This document shows, piece by piece, positions 1 to 5,334 of a stretch of 6,448 bases of DNA (position 1 is its first letter; each line of letters starts with the position of its first letter). Under the pieces are notes generated by a model that was given only the letters and a program-made list of their open reading frames with translations, ran no database searches and was not told the DNA's origin. Source of the DNA: GCA-2686265 sp036010965 (lineage in GTDB: Bacteria > Planctomycetota > UBA1135 > GCA-002686595). The position numbers and the translations under genes were made by a program. The stretch is taken from the NCBI GenBank assembly GCA_036010965.1, contig DASCMO010000005.1, positions 1 through 6,448 on the forward strand. Reading direction: 5' to 3'.

Positions 1-1
1 A

Positions 2-250
2 GTCGAGGGGCCCGTGCGCGGAGCCGTCAAGCTCGAGCGAGACCTCGTGGCGAGGGTCATCGTCTTGCGATCCCACGAGGGAATTGATCGCGCCGCCCTG
101 GAGAGCCCCGGTTTCCTGGCGTCCTTCCGCGGGAAGCAAGCCAGCCCGCCCGTGGTGGTGGAGGCCGTGTCGGGAGCGACGATCTCCTCTCAGGGCGTCA
201 TCGATTCCGTCAACGAACGCCTGAGGGCCTGGATGGAGTACAACGAATGA
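2..250 (+). CDS. rnfG: RnfG-like FMN-binding subunit, C-terminal part (partial)
   Basis: C-terminal end of an FMN-binding-domain protein of the RnfG/NqrC type. The frame is open to the left edge, so the gene begins outside the window; the GTG at 14 is internal. The diagnostic motif is VSGATISSQGV, an S-G-A-T flavinylation site whose threonine (codon 179-181) would carry FMN through a phosphoester bond added by ApbE. The conserved VIDSVN helix follows, as in family members. In known Rnf complexes this subunit is a periplasmic domain on one membrane helix and passes electrons between flavins. Only about 82 residues of a usual ~200 are visible, and the protein ends where RnfG proteins normally end. 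The stop overlaps the next start (ATGA). RnfG rather than NqrC is chosen because an RnfD gene follows three genes later; the short fragment does not itself separate the two. Confidence 0.8.
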   Translation, partial: VEGPVRGAVKLERDLVARVIVLRSHEGIDRAALESPGFLASFRGKQASPPVVVEAVSGATISSQGVIDSVNERLRAWMEYNE

Positions 251-633
251 GCGTGGAGTCTCAAGCGCCTCCCGCCACCCGGACGAGGACGCTGGCCGCG
301 GTGATGGTGGCCGCGATGATCCCCGCCGTGGCCGACCTGTCGCTGAGCGGCAGCCTGGCCTGGGGTGGTGCGCTGCTCGTCGGAGCGCTGCTGGCGTCCG
401 ACCGTCCGCTACGCTGGGTGGCCGTTGCGTGGTGTGTTGCCGCGATCGCTCCCGACGCGTCGCTGCCGGAGAGCGCATCCTCCGGATCGATGGTGCGACC
501 GTGGAGCCCGCATCTCCTCGCGGCGGTGCTCGGCATCTCACTCACGGTCGTGTTGCCCACGGAGCTTCGTAACTCCGGCTTCCTCCTGTTGGTCGTAGGG
601 CTCGTCACTGCTCTCCACGGGAGGGGCCGGTGA
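247..633 (+). CDS. Small multi-pass membrane protein in an RnfE/RnfA position
   Basis: A 128-residue hydrophobic protein of unknown function. The ATG overlaps the preceding stop (ATGA), with GGAG at 235-238 as a well-spaced ribosome binding site. Probable membrane segments lie near residues 14-30, 36-51, 54-69, 87-103 and 109-124, with a polar loop at about 70-86. Its place between rnfG and rnfD is where an RnfE or RnfA subunit could sit. The tail, LPTELRNSGFLLLVVGLVTA, resembles the P-x-E-I-R plus hydrophobic helix plus V-T/S pattern I remember from RnfE. RnfE and RnfA are about 190-230 residues long and carry LGLCP and TNC motifs whose cysteines hold an iron-sulfur cluster. Neither motif is present here; the only cysteine is at residue 63. 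It may be a reduced or split RnfE, or an unrelated membrane subunit. Real gene: likely. RnfE relationship: tentative. Confidence 0.72.
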   Translation: MSVESQAPPATRTRTLAAVMVAAMIPAVADLSLSGSLAWGGALLVGALLASDRPLRWVAVAWCVAAIAPDASLPESASSGSMVRPWSPHLLAAVLGISLTVVLPTELRNSGFLLLVVGLVTALHGRGR

Positions 634-1025
634 CTCCCTACGACGCCGCCTTCCTCGCGCTCGGCGCGGGTGTGTTCCTCGAGCGTTCGAGGCGCTCTTG
701 GCTCGTGGCCTTCGCCCCGCTTCTGGCGCTCGTGCTCGGTGCCATGTCCCTGGGTCATTTCCACATCCCGATGACGGCGCTCGTGGTCTGTCTGCTCGCT
801 CCGCGCCACGCCTCCATCGCGCTCATCCTGGTCATTCCCGCCTACGGGGGCTTGTTCGACGCGCTGCGAACTTCGGTTCTCTGGTTGCTCGGAACCGTTC
901 TCGTCGGCGGGTTGGGCCGGAAGAGCGATGCATCCGAAATGGCCGAGCCTTCGGGAGGCACCCCGGCGCGGCTCCTGATCTGCGGCGTGCTGTACTTCAC
1001 CCTTCTCCCCACGTCCTACCTATGA
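630..1025 (+). CDS. Second small multi-pass membrane protein in an RnfE/RnfA position
   Basis: A 131-residue hydrophobic protein starting at GTG, with the start overlapping the previous stop (GTGA) and GGGAGG at 619-624 five bases upstream. Its own stop overlaps the ATG of rnfD. About five or six membrane segments are visible (roughly 3-17, 23-40, 47-58, 60-78, 82-95, 113-128), with a polar stretch at 96-112. Weak resemblances can be drawn by eye to two families: CLLAPRHASIALILVI to the LPPGAFI-x-LGLLLA tail of RnfE, and residues 83-131 to the C-terminus of RnfA. These registers compete with each other, so homology is not proven. The TNC and LGLCP cysteine motifs of RnfA/RnfE are absent; cysteines are at 54 and 118 only. 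The coupled translation points to a subunit of the same membrane complex. Confidence 0.72.
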   Translation: MTPYDAAFLALGAGVFLERSRRSWLVAFAPLLALVLGAMSLGHFHIPMTALVVCLLAPRHASIALILVIPAYGGLFDALRTSVLWLLGTVLVGGLGRKSDASEMAEPSGGTPARLLICGVLYFTLLPTSYL

Positions 1026-1957
1026 GAGCCGGCCCCTTCATCCACGGCCGATGCACGACGCGTGGTTTGATGGTCCAGGTCCTGCTGGCACTGTCGCCGG
1101 TGGTCTTGGCGGCGCTCTGGCGCCATGGCTGGAGCGCGGCCGCTCTCTTTGGCGCTGCCCTGGCCGGTTCCTGGCTGACCGATGTGCTCTGCGATCGCAA
1201 GAACGCTCTCGACGGCAGCGCTGCGGTCACTGGACTGATCTTCGCCTGCCTGCTTCCTTTGAGCGCACCCTGGTGGATCGCCGCCGCGGGGGGAGCGATT
1301 GCCATCGGGCTCGGCAAGCACCTGTTCGGAGGGCTGGGCCAGAACCCTTTCAATCCGAGCGCGCTGTCGCGCGCCATCCTGATGGGCATCATTCCGGCCA
1401 CCTTCTTCGCGCCCGGCTGGGAGTTCGACGGCGTGACGTTGGCTACGCCGCTGGCGAAGGAGATCGACTCGATGTCACCTTCTCTCGGTGACCTCGCGCT
1501 CGGACAGTACCCCGGCACGCTGGCTGAGGCTTTTCCACTCGCGATTCTCGCGGGAGGTCTGTTGCTCGTCGCGCTGCGAACGATCGACTGGCGTATCCCG
1601 TTGAGCCACCTGGCCGCGATCTCGATCCTCGCGATGATCCTGCCGTCCGGAGCTCGCCTGGCTGGGCATGCGCCCTGGCTTGCCGGGAACCCGCTCGTCC
1701 ACTTGCTTGCCGGAGGCGTGCTCCTGTCGGCGTTCTTCATGCTGACAGATCCGGTCACGGCTCCTTTCACCGCAAAGGGTCGGGTCGCCTTCGCCATCCT
1801 CGCGGCCTTCTACACGATGATCGTTCGCTTCTACACGCCCTATCCAGACGGCGCCATCCTCGCGATTCTGCTCGCGAATGCGAGCGTTCCGCTGATCGAC
1901 GGTGCGTCTTTCCGGCACTGGCCTCGGTGGGACTCTGCGGGAGAGAGGGGCGCGTAG
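1022..1957 (+). CDS. rnfD: RnfD-like membrane flavoprotein subunit
   Basis: A 311-residue integral membrane protein of the RnfD/NqrB family, close to the usual RnfD length of about 320-350. RnfD carries covalent FMN, and in some complexes riboflavin, in the ion-pumping Rnf electron-transfer complex. Family motifs appear in order: DGSAAVTGLIFACLLP (64-79), KHLFGGLGQNPFNPSALSRA (99-118), the flavinylation site DGVTLATPLA with the acceptor at Thr142 (codon 1445-1447), LTDPVTAPFTAKGR (241-254) and YPDGAILAILL followed by VPLID near the C-terminus. The ATG at 1022 overlaps the upstream stop (ATGA). The same frame is open back to 698, but that stretch is a shadow of the upstream gene, and family similarity begins just after 1022 (FIHGRCTTRGLM). 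No strong Shine-Dalgarno is seen, so translation is probably coupled. It is unusual for rnfD to be last in the cluster, after rnfG. Confidence 0.92.
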   Translation: MRAGPFIHGRCTTRGLMVQVLLALSPVVLAALWRHGWSAAALFGAALAGSWLTDVLCDRKNALDGSAAVTGLIFACLLPLSAPWWIAAAGGAIAIGLGKHLFGGLGQNPFNPSALSRAILMGIIPATFFAPGWEFDGVTLATPLAKEIDSMSPSLGDLALGQYPGTLAEAFPLAILAGGLLLVALRTIDWRIPLSHLAAISILAMILPSGARLAGHAPWLAGNPLVHLLAGGVLLSAFFMLTDPVTAPFTAKGRVAFAILAAFYTMIVRFYTPYPDGAILAILLANASVPLIDGASFRHWPRWDSAGERGA

Positions 1958-1991
1958 GACTCGAACTGCAGGGGTCTCGCTCGCGATACGA

Positions 1992-2199
1992 CAGGCCGCG
2001 GGCCGGGTCTTGAAGGACTCGGGTGCCGACACCATGCTCGCGCTGTGTCGAGCGCCGAACCGCAACGCGTTCGCCGAGCGGTCGTTCGGTCGATCAAGGG
2101 GAGCGCCTGAACCGGGCGACGACGGCCGGCGCCAGCCACCAGGGTTGGTTGCGATAGGCGACTTGGTGGGCTCTTGCGGCACTGTCGGGCCGCGGCCTG
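1992..2199. repeat. 10-bp inverted repeat flanking the transposase relic
   Basis: CAGGCCGCGG at 1992-2001 is repeated in perfect inverted orientation as CCGCGGCCTG at 2190-2199, close to the two sides of the transposase fragment. The arms are GC-only apart from one base pair, and the right arm contains a 10-base palindrome (2188-2197). It could be a leftover of the element, part of a convergent transcription end, or chance in GC-rich DNA. No target-site duplication was recognised. Confidence 0.35.
2001..2157 (+). pseudogene. Decayed IS transposase fragment (end of DDE/integrase core)
   Basis: The frame from 2001 reads GRVLKDSGADTMLALCRAPN, then RNAFAER up to 2081. This matches the S-G-V-x-x-V-x-x-P-x-R-[SA]-P-N-x-N-A-x-A-E-R block of many IS3-like integrase-core transposases, including the last catalytic glutamate (codon 2076-2078). 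The expected continuation F-V-R-S-I-K-G lies in another frame as VVRSIKG (2081-2101). The next piece, ERLNR (expected E-C-L-D-R), lies in the third frame from 2101 and soon ends at a stop (2155-2157), just after SHQGW, a possible echo of the NHQGL motif. Two apparent single-base losses within about 25 codons, and no upstream part of the transposase, mark it as a relic. It sits in the gap between two convergent genes. The exact IS family cannot be assigned. Confidence 0.7.
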
Positions 2200-2219
2200 G
2201 CGAGGAGATGCTCTCGGGC

Positions 2220-3875
2220 TCAGGGAATCTGGATCTCCGCCTCGGTGATCTCGATCGGCGCTCCCTTGTTGGTCCGCAACCACAGGCGGTAGAGCGTTTC
2301 ACCCCAGTGGTTGGTGTGGTTGCCATCGCGCAACGCCTCGATGTAGTGACGCGTGACCGTCTGGTAGTAGAGCTTCACCACCGCACGTGCGGCTTCGGGC
2401 GGCAGATCGAAGGCGGTGTCGTGCCAATACTGGCCGTCTGCGAAGGTCTCGCCGACGGCTGGCGCGCCGCCGCGCTCGAAGCGTTCGTTGTCGAAGCCGC
2501 GCGGCGGGATGCGGTTGTCCTTCTCGATCGTGTCGGCTAGCGCCATGTGCGTTGTGACGCCGGGCGGGAGCCCCGTCGCGTCGGCCGCCGCCTGCGAGAG
2601 GCCGACGTGCATTTCGTACACCGTGGTCGAGTCCGCATCGAGGTGGGCGGTGTTGAAGTCGTAGTGGCCGTATTCCTCGATCAACGTGTCCTGGTCGTCG
2701 AAGACCTGCACGCTGAGGAAGATGCGCCGGCCCTCGATGTGGCCGGTCGGGATCTTGTGCCCGGACTGGTTGGTCACGCGCGTGACGAGCTGGTTGCCCG
2801 CCAGCGACAAGTCGAGCGTGGCGCACTTCTGCACCATCTCGATCGCCTTCTGGATTCCGATCGCGATCGCGTTCTGGTCGACGTCGGGGTCGTTCTTGCC
2901 GTACAGCGCGATGATCTCGAGCACCCAGGCTGAGGCGCCCGCGAACTCGTGTTTGCGGAGATCGGGACGCACCGGACCCGACCCCGCGCCTCGCGCGGTC
3001 ACCTGCGGCATGTGGCAGTCCTGACAAGTGCTGACCACGGGCGGCCCTTCGCCGCCGAAGAGCCCACCCATATCGACGCCGCCTTGGGCGAACTGGGAGA
3101 GCTTCCACTCCGTGTACGTCCGCTCCAGCGGGAACTGCTGCCACGGATCCTCGTCGGGAGTCGGCGCGTTGAGGGCGTTGTAGGCGTAGGTCCCGTCCGA
3201 CTGGCGCGAGATCGCGAGGTTGCCGACATCGTGGCACGTGCCGCACATGTCGCTGGAACGGTGGAGGGGCGAGTGGATGTTCGTGTGCGGCCCCATGGCA
3301 TCGTCGTACGGCCCGCGAATCTTGCCCTCGTGGTCGAGCACGAACATCGCGTTGGCGTAGTGCTCGGGGACCGAGTGCAGCGTTGCGAGCGTGGCCGGGT
3401 CCTCGGGCGGGCTCGTGCCCGGATCGTAGACGGGGTCGACCATCGCGTGGCAGAAGTGACAGCTCACGCCGTCGAGGTCGAAGCTGTCCAGGAAGCTGCC
3501 GTCTGTCCGGTATGCGTGCCCGTCGACGAAGGTGTTGGGCACGTGACAGCGCATGCAGTAGTAACCGACGTTGGCCACGTCCTGATCGGCGTTGGTCATC
3601 TGCGCCCAGAAGAGCGGGTCGCGGCCAGCCTGGGCCATGAGGCTGCCCTTCCACGTGTCGTGCGGGCTGTTTTCCTGGTCGTAGCCGCCGTGGCACGAAG
3701 AGCACGAGTTCGAGTCGTAGATCAGGTCAGGTCCAACCTGCCCAACGTGGGTGCCCGACTGGATGAAGTCGCGCAGAGTCATGTTGATCAGGGCGCCGAG
3801 CGCTACGCTGGCCAGACCGATGACCGTGAAGGCGAAAACGAGGCGACGCAACGGGGGGCGTCGGAAGGAGATCAT
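2220..3875 (-). CDS. Membrane-anchored pentaheme cytochrome c
   Basis: A 551-residue multiheme c-type cytochrome. A hydrophobic helix at about residues 11-31, after an Arg-rich start, acts as signal peptide or uncleaved anchor and puts the protein on the periplasmic side. Five CXXCH heme sites are present: CSSCH (58-62), CMRCH (107-111), CHFCH (139-143), CGTCH (211-215) and CQDCH (284-288). Many extra histidines among them could be distal ligands. Residues 289 to the end have no heme site; they include a conserved-looking TNQSGHKIPTGHIEGRR element (368-384), which I recall from the C-terminal beta-rich part of many cytochrome c554-like multiheme proteins. The likely role is electron transfer in the periplasm, with heme attached by the cytochrome c maturation system. 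The substrate is unknown. The ATG at 3875 precedes the anchor directly; no clear Shine-Dalgarno is seen. It is convergent with the rnf-like operon. The heme count is certain from sequence; the function is inferred. Confidence 0.93.
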   Translation of the reverse strand: MISFRRPPLRRLVFAFTVIGLASVALGALINMTLRDFIQSGTHVGQVGPDLIYDSNSCSSCHGGYDQENSPHDTWKGSLMAQAGRDPLFWAQMTNADQDVANVGYYCMRCHVPNTFVDGHAYRTDGSFLDSFDLDGVSCHFCHAMVDPVYDPGTSPPEDPATLATLHSVPEHYANAMFVLDHEGKIRGPYDDAMGPHTNIHSPLHRSSDMCGTCHDVGNLAISRQSDGTYAYNALNAPTPDEDPWQQFPLERTYTEWKLSQFAQGGVDMGGLFGGEGPPVVSTCQDCHMPQVTARGAGSGPVRPDLRKHEFAGASAWVLEIIALYGKNDPDVDQNAIAIGIQKAIEMVQKCATLDLSLAGNQLVTRVTNQSGHKIPTGHIEGRRIFLSVQVFDDQDTLIEEYGHYDFNTAHLDADSTTVYEMHVGLSQAAADATGLPPGVTTHMALADTIEKDNRIPPRGFDNERFERGGAPAVGETFADGQYWHDTAFDLPPEAARAVVKLYYQTVTRHYIEALRDGNHTNHWGETLYRLWLRTNKGAPIEITEAEIQIP

Positions 3876-3946
3876 GGCGGAATTCCAGGAATAGGGAGCG
3901 CGAGAGGGGCCTGGGGCCCACTGAAGGAAGCCTATCTGGAGTCACC

Positions 3947-3980
3947 AAGAACAGCCTGTCACCCGCTTGACCGAGTTCTT
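3947..3980. promoter_or_regulatory. Two-part dyad upstream of the cytochrome gene
   Basis: An outer inverted repeat AAGAAC (3947-3952) / GTTCTT (3975-3980) encloses an inner one, GTCA (3958-3961) / TGAC (3968-3971), about 75-105 bases before the cytochrome start codon. The nested symmetry could be a regulator site or an RNA hairpin in the leader. No regulator family is recognised, and chance is possible for arms this short. Confidence 0.3.
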
Positions 3981-4116
3981 GTAGCTCGATTCCTACATTG
4001 CTCGGGGCGTACCCAGGTAGGAGACGCGCAGAAGCAGATTGTGAGCAGGAGGTCGCGGCTTGGGCCAGCGCATAGCCGCGGTCCCCAAGGAGCTTCGGGT
4101 GCTGATCGAGCCGTAC

Positions 4117-4135
4117 AGCGAGTGAGCTCGCTCAC
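4117..4135. repeat. Overlapping small palindromes (possible hairpin)
   Basis: AGCGAG (4117-4122) pairs with CTCGCT (4127-4132) across a 4-base loop. An overlapping dyad, GTGAGC (4122-4127) / GCTCAC (4130-4135), shares the same centre region. It lies 75-95 bases past the stop of the minus-strand membrane protein gene, so it might help end that transcript. There is no T-run, so a classic intrinsic terminator is not supported. Confidence 0.3.
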
Positions 4136-4210
4136 CGGCGGAACCGGACCCAGGAATACGACGAGTTCTAGTTCACCAAACCTCAGGATGCGCGCCGGGA
4201 GAGCGGGAGT

Positions 4211-5020
4211 TCAGTCTGAGGGTTCGGGCAGGTACTTGTCCCTTGTGGGCCGCGGGTCATCCACCGCAATGCCGCGCGCCTGGTGATGTGCGACGGTGGC
4301 ATTGATGGTGTGCGGCATCATTCGCCAGATGTTTCTGTTCTCCAACAACATCACCTCGTTTCCCGCGCTGTCGGTCCAGGCGAGGTTCCAGCGCACATAG
4401 GGCCCGGCGTCCGAGTCGTCTACTCGCACCACGGAGAGCTTGGCGATGTCCTCCCAGGGCAGCACGTCCTCGTAGACGTCGAAGAAACCCAGGTGAGCGA
4501 GGCCTCGCTCGGTGGGGCGTACGTGCCTGTCTTGCATGAGGCCGATGCCCATCAGGCACGGCAGACTGATGATCACGAAGCCGCACAGGGGGACGAGCGG
4601 GTAGCCCCCGGCGGCCTTGTGTGCCGAGCGCGCCGCAGCCAGGGAGGCCTGCTGTTGGAGGGTGTAGCCCCGCTTGCTCGAGGGCTTCGATTCCACGTAG
4701 CCGCCCATGATGAAGTTCGTGGCCACGAAGCAGATCAGGCCGCTCAAGCACAACCAGAGGAGGAAGGCGAATGCCCCGTACCCACGCCAGTCGGTCGTGA
4801 TGTAGAAGTCGCCGGGTTCGACGGAGGCCCGGTAGGCCCGATAGAGAGCGAAGAGCAGCGCAGCGCTCAGCACCATGGACAGGCAGGCGAGCACCCGATA
4901 GAGCCTGCGCCCGGCTGGCGAGAGGGGCTCCAGCACTGTGTATCCCGTTCGCTTCGAGGAGAAATGGCCAAGCGCTCCCAGCGCAAGAAGAACCGCTACG
5001 GCAGAGATGAACGTGAGCAT
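4211..5020 (-). CDS. Uncharacterised four-helix membrane protein
   Basis: A 269-residue protein I do not recognise. Four membrane segments are visible, at about residues 2-19, 41-61, 81-104 and 140-162, with a basic, Gln/Ala-rich linker between helices 3 and 4 (110-138). After helix 4 comes a soluble region (163-269) reading T-E-R-G-L, then VLPWEDIAKLSVV, then a probable beta-rich stretch. That pattern recalls small bacterial PH-like domains (bPH_2 or YcxB-like), in which a W-x-D/E-I strand follows paired helices; this is an impression only. The ATG at 5020 starts directly at helix 1. No good Shine-Dalgarno is seen, though no other start preserves that helix. Antisense frames are also open here, but only this one gives alternating hydrophobic and polar blocks. 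It is separated by 335 bases from the cytochrome gene on the same strand and is probably transcribed on its own. Confidence 0.8.
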   Translation of the reverse strand: MLTFISAVAVLLALGALGHFSSKRTGYTVLEPLSPAGRRLYRVLACLSMVLSAALLFALYRAYRASVEPGDFYITTDWRGYGAFAFLLWLCLSGLICFVATNFIMGGYVESKPSSKRGYTLQQQASLAAARSAHKAAGGYPLVPLCGFVIISLPCLMGIGLMQDRHVRPTERGLAHLGFFDVYEDVLPWEDIAKLSVVRVDDSDAGPYVRWNLAWTDSAGNEVMLLENRNIWRMMPHTINATVAHHQARGIAVDDPRPTRDKYLPEPSD

Positions 5021-5334
5021 TGCTTACAGGACTCTTGACGCACAAAGGCTACGGGATCCCGAAGAGATTGGCGTGGTGTGATCTGTGATCGTCGACTCGG
5101 GAGGGCGTAGATCAAGCCCAAGGGAATGCGCCAACTCTTCATGTCTCGGATGGAGCTCCCGTGTCGCGGGAACGGGTGCCGCAGGGTCGGGTGGGAGCGA
5201 GGTTCTACCCTGGAACTGAACCGACTCTCATGAGGGCGGTTACCAGGGGCGGACGTGGTTGGAGGAGGTGAATGGGGAGGGAATGCGAGCGGCGAACGCG
5301 AAGAAGGCAGGCGGGAGCGGCGTATCATTCCGGG
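5021..5334. other. Intergenic gap between divergent genes
   Basis: About 310 bases lie between the minus-strand membrane protein and the plus-strand PLP enzyme, so both promoters should be here. No firm promoter was seen. A small dyad, GGTTC (5201-5205) / GAACC (5218-5222), with GTTC/GAAC inside it, lies roughly 110-130 bases before the PLP gene. No SAM or SAH riboswitch core was recognised, although such elements are common before sulfur amino-acid genes. Confidence 0.55.
5261..5274 (+). promoter_or_regulatory. Strong Shine-Dalgarno before an alternative PLP-gene start
   Basis: GGAGGAGG at 5261-5268 is followed by TGA and an ATG at 5272-5274. This ATG is in frame with the PLP enzyme and would add 21 residues. 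From the first GGAGG the spacing to ATG is six bases, a good fit. The ATG favoured by family similarity (5335) has no comparable site nearby. The site may therefore decide the real start or serve a coupled leader; the sequence leaves this open. Confidence 0.45.

Larger units (their letters stand above)
3876..4210. other. Intergenic gap upstream of the cytochrome gene
   Basis: A 335-base gap between two minus-strand genes. It should hold the promoter of the cytochrome and the transcription end of the membrane protein gene. No convincing -35/-10 pair or T-tailed hairpin was found. A GGAATTCC palindrome lies at 3879-3886, four bases upstream of the cytochrome start codon. Two dyads, listed separately, are the only other clear structures. 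A short open stretch at 4045-4125 has no recognised similarity. Confidence 0.6.

Noticed and set aside
698..1021. Extended N-terminus for RnfD
   Set aside because: The frame is open, but this stretch encodes the preceding membrane protein in another frame, and family similarity starts just after the ATGA overlap at 1022.
997..1797. Minus-strand frame of 266 codons opposite rnfD
   Set aside because: RnfD has clear family motifs throughout; the antisense product shows none.
2299..3705. Minus-strand 468-codon frame overlapping the cytochrome
   Set aside because: It is extremely rich in Arg and Ala, has no heme motifs, and is out of frame with the gene that has five CXXCH sites and a membrane anchor.
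3981..3996. tRNA T-arm-like string (GTAG, CTCGATTC, CTAC)
   Set aside because: The loop has eight bases rather than seven, and no matching acceptor, D or anticodon arms could be folded around it.
4045..4125. Short open stretch ending in VPKELRVLIEPYSE
   Set aside because: It reads like protein, but it is short, has no start or ribosome site, and matches nothing I can name; it could be a gene relic but cannot be supported.
2949..4286. Plus-strand open frame of 445 codons
   Set aside because: It covers the cytochrome in antisense and runs on through the intergenic gap into the next gene; its composition (Arg, Val, His) reflects the complement of the cytochrome codons.
5041..5334. SAM or SAH riboswitch before the PLP gene
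   Set aside because: Sought because of the sulfur amino-acid context; no conserved core sequence or matching stems were found, only a small GGTTC/GAACC dyad.
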